DNA from: Thalassospira alkalitolerans
Lineage (GTDB): Bacteria > Pseudomonadota > Alphaproteobacteria > Rhodospirillales > Thalassospiraceae
Length of the DNA: 64,000 nucleotides
Direction of reading: 5' to 3'
NCBI RefSeq assembly: GCF_002115745.1
Contig: NZ_JFKB01000010.1
Coordinates: 122,129-186,128, forward strand
Shown: piece after piece, positions 25,821 to 35,575 of the stretch
Layout: each line of letters begins with the position of its first letter
Numbering within the stretch: the first letter of the stretch is position 1
Translations under genes and position numbers: made by a program
The notes under the pieces: model-generated
What the model was told of the DNA's origin: nothing
Databases searched by the model: none
What the model saw: only the letters and a program-made list of their open reading frames with translations

Positions 25821-27730
25821 GCGGATTTTGCCTCGATGACCATCGGATTGGGCAATTGATGCTGAACACGATAATCCGCATATTTTTGCATATGCATCCG
25901 CAAGACGGATCGTGTTGACCAATCCTGCGTCAGGAAAACTTCCCGCTCTTCCCGCCAGAATACAGCGGAGTTGAGATGCGGTTTCGCAGCATCAAAGGCA
26001 CGCTCGGTTTCCGCCCTCATCACCTGCCAAAGGATATTGCGATCAAGCCCATAATGCGCGCTCAGCGTCAGGGCCATTTCATGCAGGTGGCAGACGAAAC
26101 AGGCATCAATCACAAATGACCGTACCGGTTCAATATCACCATCAAACACCGTCGGCAGGATACCCTTGTAATAATAGGATTTCAGATCGTATCCGCGTTC
26201 GTTCAGCAATGGCATATAGGTTCGTCCGTCGCCAAAATCACGGATCAACATGCGAACAGGTGTGCCGTTTTCATCAAACAGGATAGATGCATTTTGCTGA
26301 TGGGCTTCCAATGCGATGCCATATATCAAATAAATCTGAATGACTGGATGAATGACCGCACGCGCATAGGCACGGAAAAAATCGACAACCTCGGCCGTGG
26401 TTGCACGGCCATTCGGACCGTCAACCATTTCGGAAATCAATGGCCCATCGCCCGATGGGGCGCGGGTCAAAAGAGCCGCAACCGTTACCGGCAGCAAGCC
26501 ATCATTGCGGTCCAAACGCCCCTTGGTCGCCCGGAAGATCACAGACAAAAGCTTACCTTCGGCATCATCCTGACGAACTGCATGTTTATAGTGAATGCCA
26601 ACATCCTCGGTAAAGATTTCAAGCGATTCATCAAAACCGTTTTCGGCTTCAAGGATTTGGCTGATCACCGTGCTGATGCGCGGGCCCATATGGATTGATT
26701 TCGCCTGAAGACTGCGCAATTCACTGGTCAACCAGATCGCCACCGGCAATTTAATAAACGGACTATTTTGCGGATCGGTTGGCAACATGGTTCGGAACGA
26801 CATACTGGGCCGGGTTTCGATATCCGGGCCGTCAACAATCAGGATGCCGTCGGCAATCTCGTTTGCGAAATGGATTTTTACATGATGTTCAAGATGCCAG
26901 CCATGGATTGGCAGTGGCAACCAATCAGCACTTGAAAGCCCCCGGGCCACCAGCGCACCTTTCCAATCGCGATAGACTGATGGCAGGTTTTGGGCAAACC
27001 ATTCATGAATGTCGATGATATGGGGCATATGTTCAAGATGCGCCATATCCGCACGCAGTGCCGCCATACGCAAAGGAACAATCGCGGCAAATTCCGGCGA
27101 AAGATCCATAACTTCCCCGACCGTCAGGTTCGGTTTGGTTTTCCACGTTGGATAAAACGGATGACCTTCCAGCGACCCCCATTGATCAAGGATAATCGAT
27201 GCATCGCGTGCATCAAATTTCTGGCGCATATAATCGATCAAACCATTTGCACCACTTGCCGTAATCTCATCCTTAAGCGATACATTCCATTTCGCACGGA
27301 ACATGCGGGCCAGAGCATCATTTTCAATGCTGTTGGCAATATCGCGTTTAAGGTTTTCCGCCCCGCTATCGGCCGGTTTAAAATCAAATCCGGGCAACAT
27401 CGCATCGATCAGATCGGCTGCGGTTGAGATAAACTGCCAATCTCCGTCCGGTTTTCGAAATTTGACGGCGCCATGATTGATAAAGGTATTGGCCGGTGCG
27501 TGTTCGATGTCCTCAAACCAGAGCATGTCCTCGCCGCCACGCATCATAAATTCAGCACTTTTACCATCCGACAGAAAAACGAGTTGATCAGGATCGATGA
27601 TCCGCTCGGCAAACAGGCAACGAATGACGCGGCGCAGCGCGTTGGCCTGCGCATAGGCATTGGCTTGTTTTTCGATACCATCAGAAGAAAGGGGGTCAGT
27701 TGCGACCTGAATAAAGAGATTCTTGTTCAT
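25817..27730 (-). CDS. NIS siderophore synthetase (IucA/IucC family)
   Basis: NRPS-independent siderophore synthetase of 637 residues with the adenylating N-terminal part and the FhuF-like C-terminal part. The family's GHP motif appears as SLEGHPFYPTWK (about residues 185-196), with EDVGIHYKHAVR, HQQNASILF and RDFGDG further on. These enzymes adenylate a carboxylate such as citrate and couple it to an amine. It is the only NIS synthetase in the locus, whereas staphyloferrin B and achromobactin use three, so the product is probably simpler or symmetrical, or the enzyme acts twice. It overlaps the MFS gene and the dehydrogenase gene by four bases each, in a tight operon. Confidence 0.92.
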   Translation of the reverse strand: MNKNLFIQVATDPLSSDGIEKQANAYAQANALRRVIRCLFAERIIDPDQLVFLSDGKSAEFMMRGGEDMLWFEDIEHAPANTFINHGAVKFRKPDGDWQFISTAADLIDAMLPGFDFKPADSGAENLKRDIANSIENDALARMFRAKWNVSLKDEITASGANGLIDYMRQKFDARDASIILDQWGSLEGHPFYPTWKTKPNLTVGEVMDLSPEFAAIVPLRMAALRADMAHLEHMPHIIDIHEWFAQNLPSVYRDWKGALVARGLSSADWLPLPIHGWHLEHHVKIHFANEIADGILIVDGPDIETRPSMSFRTMLPTDPQNSPFIKLPVAIWLTSELRSLQAKSIHMGPRISTVISQILEAENGFDESLEIFTEDVGIHYKHAVRQDDAEGKLLSVIFRATKGRLDRNDGLLPVTVAALLTRAPSGDGPLISEMVDGPNGRATTAEVVDFFRAYARAVIHPVIQIYLIYGIALEAHQQNASILFDENGTPVRMLIRDFGDGRTYMPLLNERGYDLKSYYYKGILPTVFDGDIEPVRSFVIDACFVCHLHEMALTLSAHYGLDRNILWQVMRAETERAFDAAKPHLNSAVFWREEREVFLTQDWSTRSVLRMHMQKYADYRVQHQLPNPMVIEAKSA

Positions 27731-28914
27731 GATCCGTTACTTTCAATCGGCCAGTTCGCCGGAAAGTAATCCAGCGAGGACGCTTTGAGCCCGCCCATAT
27801 AGGCAACACTCCAATCAAATATTTCTTCGATATGCGGCAGGGCGACGGACAGTCGGCGGCCCATTTCAACCAAAAGGGCAAGCCCAAAGGCCACGTCTTC
27901 CTGAAAAGCCCGACTTTGCGGGTCCATGATCAGGCCGGTTTTATTCTGTCCGGCGGGGACAAGCGGTGCCCGAATACCTTCATAGGCCCGATTGCTGCGC
28001 AAAACCGACAACATGGTGTGGCGATCAATAATCTGATCACCATAGGCATCAACGATTTCATCCTTAATCGGCCTTACCGATGAAAGATCCGCCGCCAGAA
28101 CCTGTTCTATTTTGCTGCATAATGCCTGACTTTCGGCATCGCAACGTTCCAGGAAATAAGCTCCGACTTCCGGGCATTCTGACCACCAGCAGATCGGCGA
28201 TGCAAAGGTCCGGTTATGCCACTGACCAAACGGACCGATCAGGCCATAAATCACCGAGCTGTGCATGATCGGGTTGCCCGGTGTCAGGGTAATTTCAAGA
28301 AAACTGTCAAGAAGCACAACCGGGGCGTCGTAAAGCCGTTTGAAATGCCCGGCCAGCTCATAACGCGCAGTATCGGTTTCACGATCATGCGTTGCGACAT
28401 GCAAAACACTTTTTGCCCCGCCCATCCGAATCGACCGGCCCGGGTCAAGTTCGAACGCGGTATGGGGCACATCCTTCATGCCCCAAATCACAACATTTGC
28501 GTTCTCAGCCAGAATATTTTCTGCCAGCCAGTCAAAACCGCAAAATCCGGGAATAGCCCCGACGTAAACCGGCTTATCTGTTGGCAGATATGGTGCAATC
28601 TGGCGCAACAAGTCCATTCGGGCATGTGCAGGCAATGTCACAATGACAATATCCGCATCAGACATGATGTCGCCGGGGTTTGAACTGATACCATCCAGCC
28701 GTGCGCTGATGTCACCGCCATCCGGCAGAAGTGCCTGAATGCCTGTGCCCGTATTATGCGCCGCAACCACGGCATCATTCCCGGTCAGAAGCCGAACTTC
28801 GACACCGGGAAGCTGTTTGAACAACACAGCATTCAAATGTCCGGTCCGGCCACCGCCACAAATCACCACGCGAAGCGGTTCCGGCGTCTGGGTTTGTGAA
28901 ATCATCCCGCACAC
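27727..28914 (-). CDS. Octopine/nopaline dehydrogenase-family enzyme, proposed SbnB functional analogue
   Basis: NAD(P)-dependent opine-dehydrogenase-type protein of 395 residues. A Rossmann loop GGGRTGH lies near residue 20, and the family catalytic segment with a conserved His appears as TPGNPIMHSS. Opine dehydrogenases interconvert an amino acid plus a 2-oxo acid with an N-carboxyalkyl amino acid. In staphyloferrin B synthesis SbnA makes N-(2-amino-2-carboxyethyl)-L-glutamate, itself an opine-like compound, and SbnB (a different family) oxidatively splits it to L-2,3-diaminopropionate and 2-oxoglutarate. Sitting beside an SbnA-like gene, this enzyme is well placed to do that second step. 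This is inference. Gene boundaries overlap both neighbours. Confidence 0.82.
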   Translation of the reverse strand: MCGMISQTQTPEPLRVVICGGGRTGHLNAVLFKQLPGVEVRLLTGNDAVVAAHNTGTGIQALLPDGGDISARLDGISSNPGDIMSDADIVIVTLPAHARMDLLRQIAPYLPTDKPVYVGAIPGFCGFDWLAENILAENANVVIWGMKDVPHTAFELDPGRSIRMGGAKSVLHVATHDRETDTARYELAGHFKRLYDAPVVLLDSFLEITLTPGNPIMHSSVIYGLIGPFGQWHNRTFASPICWWSECPEVGAYFLERCDAESQALCSKIEQVLAADLSSVRPIKDEIVDAYGDQIIDRHTMLSVLRSNRAYEGIRAPLVPAGQNKTGLIMDPQSRAFQEDVAFGLALLVEMGRRLSVALPHIEEIFDWSVAYMGGLKASSLDYFPANWPIESNGS

Positions 28915-29375
28915 CTCCCATCCACATCGCGATGGGGGCCATTTGCCAACGAATAGTTCAAGGCCGGCATCACACGCAGAAGATCCAGATCAATCGCACA
29001 GGCAGCATTCCATTCAGCGGGAATATGGTGACGTGTGGTTTTGGGTGGATAAAGTGCCCCGGTGCGGGCCCGCTTGCGGATATCATCGGGTGTCACGACA
29101 AAATCGGCACGGCGTGTTTCGACCCGGACCGTCCGGTAATCTGCCATCAGGCAGGGCACATGCGACAATCCCGCAGCACAAGCAACAGACAGGCGATGAT
29201 GCCCGTCCATGACAATCAGGTCTTCCCATTCGACAACAATCGGAGTTGTCCAAATACCGGCCGCCAATATGACGTTACGCAGGGCATCTGCATGGGCAGC
29301 AACATGTTCTTCGTGGCGGCGCAAACGATGCGGATCAATCAGAACGATCGGCCATTTCTGCTGTGAGATGGCCAT
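28902..29375 (-). CDS. SbnI-like ParB/Srx-fold protein, possible free-serine kinase
   Basis: ParB/sulfiredoxin-fold protein of 157 residues. The opening IVLIDPHRLRRHEEH and the MDGHHRLSVACAAGL motif match the SbnI/SerK branch rather than partition ParB proteins. In staphylococci SbnI phosphorylates free L-serine to O-phospho-L-serine, the SbnA substrate, and also has a regulatory role. I chose the ATG at 29375, which overlaps the synthase stop (TAATG); the longer frame to 29453 lies inside that gene. It lies between the SbnA-like and dehydrogenase genes, which supports a role in diaminopropionate supply. Confidence 0.78.
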   Translation of the reverse strand: MAISQQKWPIVLIDPHRLRRHEEHVAAHADALRNVILAAGIWTTPIVVEWEDLIVMDGHHRLSVACAAGLSHVPCLMADYRTVRVETRRADFVVTPDDIRKRARTGALYPPKTTRHHIPAEWNAACAIDLDLLRVMPALNYSLANGPHRDVDGRCAG

Positions 29376-30415
29376 TAAGCGACATCCTCGATAAGTTCCG
29401 GATGTGCCGCATATGGTCGCGCCAGCGGCATCCATTGCGCCAGTTGACGCCACACGCCAGTATTTAGCAAATCACGCGCAGCAAGCCATTTCTCATCAAA
29501 GACCGTGTGCAGGTATTTCTCGCCGCCATCGGCAACGGTGCAGACAACCGTGCCGCCAATCTTGCCCGCATGGATATGTTCCAATGCTGCATAAATCGCC
29601 CCACCGGTAGACCCGCCAACCAAAAGGCCACAATTTTGGGCAACATAGCGTGCGGTTTCAAAAGCCTCGGCATCACCAACCTGAGTCCCGATATCGATCA
29701 CATCGTAATCAAGAACCTTGCCAACTTCGTCACCTTTCGGTGTGCCGGTACCGGACTGGTAATAGGCATGACCGGGCTGACCAAAAACAATCGATCCTTT
29801 TGGTTCGACCCCGACAGTACGGATCGCCGGATTGAATTTTTTAAGACCGCGGGCAATACCGCTCAGTGATCCGCCCGTTCCGGTACAGCCACAAAATGCA
29901 TTAACTTCGCCACCGGTCTGGGCAATCAGTTCATCGACAAACCCCTGATAACCAGCCGGGTTGGCCGGGTTATCAGACTGGTTCATAAAAATCGCCCCGG
30001 GAATATTTGCACCCAATTCCGCAGCAAGACGTTGCCGTTCAACCACGGCAACCTCATCCTCGGCGTATTCACCATCGACAAAACGAAGTTCGGCCCCCAT
30101 CGCCCTCATGACGGCCAATTTATCGGGTGCGGCATGATGATCGACAACGGCAATGAAACGCAGCCCCAGTTCGGCTGCGACAATTGCCAGACCAATGCCT
30201 GTATTGCCTGATGAGGATTCAACAATCGTCCCGCCTTCGCACAGACGCCCCTCTTTGATTGCCGCCAAAACCATACTGCGTGCCATGCGGTCTTTCATGC
30301 TGCCGCCGGGATTGTTCTTTTCGATCTTCAACAAGAAACGGACATTCGGTGCCGCGACTGGAAGTTCCAGCAACGGGGTATTTCCGATCAGATTGGTAAC
30401 CTTGGTCTGTATCAT
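29375..30415 (-). CDS. SbnA-like PLP synthase: N-(2-amino-2-carboxyethyl)-L-glutamate synthase
   Basis: Cysteine-synthase-fold PLP enzyme of 346 residues. The PLP lysine is in KNNPGGSMKDR (about residue 41), the phosphate/substrate loop is ESSSGNTG and the glycine loop is GCTGTGGS. Cysteine-synthase relatives with this siderophore context (SbnA) join O-phospho-L-serine to L-glutamate. The last ~40 residues extend past the cysteine-synthase core, as in SbnA-type enzymes. It overlaps the decarboxylase and ParB-like genes, in one transcript. A plain cysteine synthase is possible but less likely in this cluster. Confidence 0.85.
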   Translation of the reverse strand: MIQTKVTNLIGNTPLLELPVAAPNVRFLLKIEKNNPGGSMKDRMARSMVLAAIKEGRLCEGGTIVESSSGNTGIGLAIVAAELGLRFIAVVDHHAAPDKLAVMRAMGAELRFVDGEYAEDEVAVVERQRLAAELGANIPGAIFMNQSDNPANPAGYQGFVDELIAQTGGEVNAFCGCTGTGGSLSGIARGLKKFNPAIRTVGVEPKGSIVFGQPGHAYYQSGTGTPKGDEVGKVLDYDVIDIGTQVGDAEAFETARYVAQNCGLLVGGSTGGAIYAALEHIHAGKIGGTVVCTVADGGEKYLHTVFDEKWLAARDLLNTGVWRQLAQWMPLARPYAAHPELIEDVA

Positions 30416-31875
30416 CGGGATGTTCCCTTTTGATCGTCCGGTTGAACTGTCGCCAGATCGGCGCTGATGGAAATACGGCGCGGCATCGGAACCCGGTGGA
30501 ATTCATTTTCCAACAGGTCCATCTGGTAACCGGCCGTATTGCCATAAACGAGCAAATCGCCCTTTTGCGGCTTGGTCGTAAAAGAAATCAATCGATTGGA
30601 AATGATGTCCTCGTCGAGGCAGCTATGGCCTGCGACATAGGCCCGAACAGGACCATTTTCCGGCTTTTCACCAGCATTGTCTTGCCCCGGCACAGCAGCC
30701 GAAATCAAGATGGGGTCCACAAGAAATTCAGACGCGAACCATGTCTCACAGGCACTGAAACTGCTGCCTTCAGCAAACAGAACACATGTGCCATCAGGCA
30801 GGTTTTTAGTGCGTGTAATGCGAAATACCGAAATCGCCGTTTGATCGGCAAGACTGCGGCCCGGCTCCAACCCGATAGCAATTCCGGTAGCGCGCAGATA
30901 TTGTCCGACGGTCATGTCCTCTGGCCCGACGGCCAAAAGGAACCTGTCGATCCATTCTGTGGCATCAACCGCACCGCCATAGGGATAGAAAGAACGCGGC
31001 ACGATACCATTGCGGTAATGATCCCCGTTCTGGACAGCCAGAAAGGCAGCATAAGAATCCGGTTCAACGTAGCGAACCGGCAAGCCACCACCGATATCAA
31101 TCATTGAGACCGAAAGACCAAGATCAGCGGCAACCCGCACCCATTCGGTGATCTCGCAAAATGCCTGCACCCGGTTTTCATGGGCATAACCACCGAGATG
31201 AAAATGGAAACCTTCAAACGCAAGATCCCCGGAATGCTGCGCAACAAACCGCAATGCTTCAGGCATATCTTCGGGGGCAAGGCCGAACCTGCTCGCACTT
31301 GCATTGATCGGACGATAGCGCAGCAGGATACGGGTTCTATGTCCCTGTTCCCAATTGCCGGTTAATGCAACCAGATCATAAAGTTCCTCAAGCGAATCAA
31401 TCGATATCAGGGCACCGACATCGATCAGTTTCTGATGAAAATCCGTAGGTTTAGCCGGCCCCGACGCACAAATCAGACTACCATCACACCCAGAAACCAA
31501 AGCGTCTTCAAGCTCAAACAGGCTTGAAACATCAACACCGATCCCGCAGGAAACCGCCGCAGAGATAAGCGAATGAGACTTATTCACTTTTGCAGCATAA
31601 AAAATGTTCGACTTTACCGCATGCCGGTCAAACGCATTGGCTATCCGCGCAAGGTTCTGACCAAGGATATGTGGGAAAACAATATTAAGCGGCGACCCGT
31701 ATTGATTGGTTAACGTCGCCAATCTGTTGCCATCATCCGACAACAATCGGTGGACCGCCGGATCAAGAACCGGCAACAGTGCAGGCAACCGGCTTGGATC
31801 AGGATCAGGGCATTGCCCGTCCCCCTTAACCTTGGACAAAAATGTCATTTGCTCCGTCCCGTAAAGTGAATGCAT
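30412..31875 (-). CDS. PLP-dependent decarboxylase, SbnH-like (Orn/DAP/Arg decarboxylase 2 family)
   Basis: Alanine-racemase-fold PLP decarboxylase, 487 residues from 31875, or 478 if translation starts at the ATG at 31848 that follows a GGACGGAG site. The PLP lysine lies in FYAAKVNKSH (about residue 95), the barrel motif is FHFHLGGYAHE, and the C-terminal substrate cysteine region is SSFSACETW. In staphyloferrin B synthesis SbnH decarboxylates the citryl-diaminopropionate intermediate; the same chemistry is plausible here and would give an ethylenediamine linker. It is the first biosynthetic gene downstream of the receptor. Confidence 0.85.
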   Translation of the reverse strand: MHSLYGTEQMTFLSKVKGDGQCPDPDPSRLPALLPVLDPAVHRLLSDDGNRLATLTNQYGSPLNIVFPHILGQNLARIANAFDRHAVKSNIFYAAKVNKSHSLISAAVSCGIGVDVSSLFELEDALVSGCDGSLICASGPAKPTDFHQKLIDVGALISIDSLEELYDLVALTGNWEQGHRTRILLRYRPINASASRFGLAPEDMPEALRFVAQHSGDLAFEGFHFHLGGYAHENRVQAFCEITEWVRVAADLGLSVSMIDIGGGLPVRYVEPDSYAAFLAVQNGDHYRNGIVPRSFYPYGGAVDATEWIDRFLLAVGPEDMTVGQYLRATGIAIGLEPGRSLADQTAISVFRITRTKNLPDGTCVLFAEGSSFSACETWFASEFLVDPILISAAVPGQDNAGEKPENGPVRAYVAGHSCLDEDIISNRLISFTTKPQKGDLLVYGNTAGYQMDLLENEFHRVPMPRRISISADLATVQPDDQKGTSR

Positions 31876-31945
31876 CTTTTCGATGTCCGTTTTTTTTATT
31901 GTCGGATTGGGTTGGGCGACACTGTAATCGATGCCGCCCGCACCA

Positions 31946-34369
31946 TCAGAAATCGGCAGTCAGAGACAGCAATGCTGTACGCGGGGCACCAACTGAAATC
32001 ATGCTGAATTCGTTCACACCGGACCAATAATCCTCGTCCGTGACGTTCTGAATTGTTGCCCGCAAGGTAACCGGCGTTTCGGCAAGAGTTGTTTTATACC
32101 GAAGGCCAAGATCAAGCGTCGTCCAATCAGGGATATCCTGGGTATTGGCAGTGTCGATATATTGTTCGGAAGTGTGCGTAATCGTACCGCTAAGCGTCAT
32201 CCCTTTGACAAAGGGAGTGTCCCATTCTGCGGTCAGGTTCGCCTGCATTTCTGGCGCACCAATGGCACGATTTCCTTGGGTCGAGGTACTGTTGGTCTTG
32301 GTCAGTTCCGCATCAAGGAACATCACCCCGCCCAGCAAGCGAACATTCGGCGTAACTTCCCCAAAGACGTTCAGCTCAAACCCACGGTTCCGCTGTTCGC
32401 CGTCACTGCTATAACTGCCGCTTACATTTTGGGCGAAAGGCTTTGTGATTTGGAATACTGCAGCAGTTGCGCCAAATGAACCAAAGTCCAATTTCACACC
32501 GGTTTCGATCTGTTCGGCAACATAAGGCGACAATGCCTGTCCGGTGATCGGTGCATTCGCCCCCTTGCTGAGACCTTCAATATAGTTGGCGTAAAGTGAA
32601 ACACTTTCCACCGGTTTGAATACGATACCAGCCATGGGCGTCAGAACGCTTTTGTCATAGGTCGAGGTTGTAGCACCGGTTGTTTCGCTGAAGTTATCGG
32701 TTTCAACGCGCTGCTGGCGCGCCCCAAGCGTTACAAGAAGCTGATCATCCCACACCGACATGGTGTCAGCCAATGCCACACCGGTCATAGCCGTTTCAGA
32801 GATTTTTGGCTTGGATGCCGGGGCTGCAACTGCAATCGGTGCATTGGCCACCGGCGCATAGATATTCGAAAATGGATCGGTAGCCGAATACACACTCCCG
32901 CGACTAAAGATATCCTGATACCGGCTGGCCTCAAGGGTCACTTCGTGATTGACGTCCAAAGTTTCAAATTCGGAACGGACGCCACTGCTCGCCGTCCAAC
33001 GTTCTGTCTGGAACCGCATATAAGACAGGCTGTCATCTTCGATTGTGCCATCGGCACCGCGAATGATCGGATAACCGAATAACCGGTCGACTTCGGTTTT
33101 CCCGCCGCCAAAATTACCAAACAGGGTGAAGCTGTTATCAAGATCGTATTCACCCTGCAACATCGCGGATTGATCAACGGCATCCGACCATTCCCAATCA
33201 TGGGTAACGTTCTTGTTGCCATCCGGGGCAGACGGCATCGTCACTCCCGACGCAATCCGGTATTCACGGAATGGTGCGTTCAGGTTTTCACGCTGATCAA
33301 TAACATCAAGCGAAAGACGAAGGTCTTCGCCACGATAATCAAGGGCAAGGGCACCAAGTGATGTTTCGCGGGTCTGGTGATCCAGATAGGTATCGCCGTT
33401 ATGGTATCCACCGTTAAAACGAACCCCAAACTCGCCGTTTTCACCATAACGACGGCTAAAATCAATGTTGCCACCTGCCTGTTCGCCAAGTCCGTAATCG
33501 GCACTAACCCGATTAAGGTCCGTGTCACCGGCACGTTTGGGAACAATATTGATAACCCCGCCAACACCACTATTTGGCGCCATTCCGCCCAGCAAAGCCG
33601 CCGGACCTTTAAGAACTTCGACACGTTCTGCAAAACCGGAAAGTGCGCGATAGGTTGGCGCAACGCCATAAACACCGTTCAGCGCCATCTCGCCGGAATT
33701 CCCTGTATTGATGCTGAACCCGCGAATTTGATAGGTATCAAGCATCCCACCGCCACTGTTTGGTGTTCTGACGGACGGATCATTTTTCAGGACGTCTGCA
33801 ATCGTTTGCGCCTGCTGATCAGCAATTCTTTCACTGGTGTAGCTGGTGATGCTGACCGGGGCGTCCATGATGTCGGTATTGCCCAACAAACCAAGACGCC
33901 CGCCGGTCGCAACCTGACCACCGGCATATGCTGGCGCCAAATCGGACTTTACACCAACGCCTTCGACACGGATCGGGTCGACAATTGTGGCGCCAGATTG
34001 TCCAGCCTCCGCCGCCAGATCAATCAGGATCAGGGCGTTTTCACCGGTTTCGCGATAGGACAGCCCGGTACCACGTAGCAAGATTTCCATTGCAGCAGGA
34101 ACCGTCATGTCACCGCGGATAACGCGCGTGCCTTCAATTCCCGGAAGATCAACCGTATAGGCGATCCGCCAGCCCGATGCTGCGCCGATCTCGGCGACAC
34201 CATCAGCAAGCGTCGTAACCGAAATATCAAATGAATGTATTGCCTGTGCAATTTCGGTTTGCACATTCGCGGCCATCGCCCCCGATGCCATCGGCACGAC
34301 CATTGCGGTTGATACCAGCAAGGCCGAGATAAGAGAGTATGTTCTTGTTTTTGCCTGTTTGAATTCCAA
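31946..34369 (-). CDS. TonB-dependent siderophore receptor with N-terminal signalling domain (FecA type)
   Basis: Outer-membrane receptor of 807 residues: a signal peptide (to about residue 34, ending AMA), an STN secretin/TonB short N-terminal domain (about 45-118), a plug domain (VEVLKGPAALLGG near 250) and a 22-strand-type barrel ending in LTADF with terminal Phe. The STN domain is the hallmark of receptors that signal through FecR to a FecI sigma factor; those two genes lie directly upstream. The receptor should import the ferric form of the siderophore made by the downstream genes and induce its own expression. Confidence 0.93.
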   Translation of the reverse strand: MEFKQAKTRTYSLISALLVSTAMVVPMASGAMAANVQTEIAQAIHSFDISVTTLADGVAEIGAASGWRIAYTVDLPGIEGTRVIRGDMTVPAAMEILLRGTGLSYRETGENALILIDLAAEAGQSGATIVDPIRVEGVGVKSDLAPAYAGGQVATGGRLGLLGNTDIMDAPVSITSYTSERIADQQAQTIADVLKNDPSVRTPNSGGGMLDTYQIRGFSINTGNSGEMALNGVYGVAPTYRALSGFAERVEVLKGPAALLGGMAPNSGVGGVINIVPKRAGDTDLNRVSADYGLGEQAGGNIDFSRRYGENGEFGVRFNGGYHNGDTYLDHQTRETSLGALALDYRGEDLRLSLDVIDQRENLNAPFREYRIASGVTMPSAPDGNKNVTHDWEWSDAVDQSAMLQGEYDLDNSFTLFGNFGGGKTEVDRLFGYPIIRGADGTIEDDSLSYMRFQTERWTASSGVRSEFETLDVNHEVTLEASRYQDIFSRGSVYSATDPFSNIYAPVANAPIAVAAPASKPKISETAMTGVALADTMSVWDDQLLVTLGARQQRVETDNFSETTGATTSTYDKSVLTPMAGIVFKPVESVSLYANYIEGLSKGANAPITGQALSPYVAEQIETGVKLDFGSFGATAAVFQITKPFAQNVSGSYSSDGEQRNRGFELNVFGEVTPNVRLLGGVMFLDAELTKTNSTSTQGNRAIGAPEMQANLTAEWDTPFVKGMTLSGTITHTSEQYIDTANTQDIPDWTTLDLGLRYKTTLAETPVTLRATIQNVTDEDYWSGVNEFSMISVGAPRTALLSLTADF

Positions 34370-34490
34370 CTTTCCGCTCCATATGCGTCTTATCTTTCAG
34401 GCAGGCCCCCCCTGCTTCTAATAAGGACAAACGAACGGGAAATAAGAGTCCTCACATCACCGGGCACTTTTTTGCGAATTTTTCGCAATC

Positions 34491-35450
34491 TCAGTAAATG
34501 ACGGTGAGCCAAGGTGAGGTTTTAACGACCGACGCACCAATTGCATCGGCCACGGTTTCAAGCGATCCGGCGATATCGGTGGTCGGGAAACTGCCTGAAA
34601 TGCTTCGCCCGGCAATCTTGCCGACAACAACAATCTTGCCGTCGCTGTAATTTTCCAAACGGGTCATCAGATCAGCAACCCGCATATTGCGCACACTAAG
34701 CCGACCTTTCATCCAGGTCAGCGCCAGATTAACATCTTCGATTTTCGATGTGGCAAGTGCGTCGCCCCTGACCGCAACCTGTTGCCCGGGGCCCAGAAGA
34801 ACACCATCCGCATCCCGATTGCTGGAAACACGAACAGCACCGTCTTCGACAACAACAATCGTTTGGTGTGACAGATAATCAACGTTAAAGCGCGTGCCAA
34901 CAACGCGGATTGTTGCATCACCAGTGTGAACCCGAAACGGATCACCGTTGCGATGCACGACGTCGAAAAATGCCTGACCGCGCAAAAGTTCAACATCACG
35001 ATGACCATTGGCAAAATCAGTTGCAAGCGCGCTGTTTGCCGCCAATTGCACAACCGATCCATCAGGCAATTCAATCGGTGTAACCGTGGTATGATCGGTA
35101 ACGATATCGGCCTGTATATTGCCAATGATATCCGGCTGCAGGAAAAAGATGCCCCCGACAATGGCGGCCATCCCGGCCATCGCAGCAAAAGACCTGTGAG
35201 ACGGAGACCATGAACGGAACCTGGACAAACTCATTTTCGGTCGATTTGTCGACAGGCGTCTTGCCGGATCTTCGATCTGGGCCCAAAGGACACGCATCTG
35301 GTCAAACGCCAACCGGTTGTTGCGATCCGAATTCAGCCAATTTTCAAATTCATCTTCCTGTGCCGCCGACAGAGATCCACCTGCACGTCTGGTATGCCAG
35401 AGTGCGGCTTCGTCCTTTTGCTGGTCGGTTGGCTCGAAAGCGGCTTGCAT
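34491..35450 (-). CDS. fecR: FecR-like anti-sigma/signal transducer
   Basis: Inner-membrane FecR protein of 319 residues. The N-terminal cytoplasmic DUF4880-type domain (WHTRRAGGSLSAAQEDEFENWL) is followed by a single membrane segment (SFAAMAGMAAIVGGIFFLQ, about residues 87-106) and a periplasmic FecR domain (ELPDGSVVQLAANSAL; GQAFFDVVH; VVGTRFNV). The C-terminus has the secretin-like segment that contacts the receptor STN domain. It relays receptor occupancy to the sigma factor encoded 125 bases upstream. Confidence 0.93.
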   Translation of the reverse strand: MQAAFEPTDQQKDEAALWHTRRAGGSLSAAQEDEFENWLNSDRNNRLAFDQMRVLWAQIEDPARRLSTNRPKMSLSRFRSWSPSHRSFAAMAGMAAIVGGIFFLQPDIIGNIQADIVTDHTTVTPIELPDGSVVQLAANSALATDFANGHRDVELLRGQAFFDVVHRNGDPFRVHTGDATIRVVGTRFNVDYLSHQTIVVVEDGAVRVSSNRDADGVLLGPGQQVAVRGDALATSKIEDVNLALTWMKGRLSVRNMRVADLMTRLENYSDGKIVVVGKIAGRSISGSFPTTDIAGSLETVADAIGASVVKTSPWLTVIY

Positions 35451-35575
35451 GGGGTCCCGGTTTATCCGTTATGGCTTGGCGTTCATAGCAGCAAATAATG
35501 CGGCCCGCCAAATTCCCTTTCTATATCTAATAACGGATGACGCGAAAATATCCTCATAGTTCGTATGGGAATTTA

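Noticed and set aside
28902..29375. ParB-like protein considered as a plasmid or chromosome partition protein
   Set aside because: It is small, lacks the HTH and dimerization domains of ParB, has no parA partner and sits inside a siderophore operon, matching SbnI instead.
33377..34078. 233-codon plus-strand ORF opposite the TonB receptor
   Set aside because: Antisense to the plug and STN domains of a clear receptor; no ribosome site or motif.
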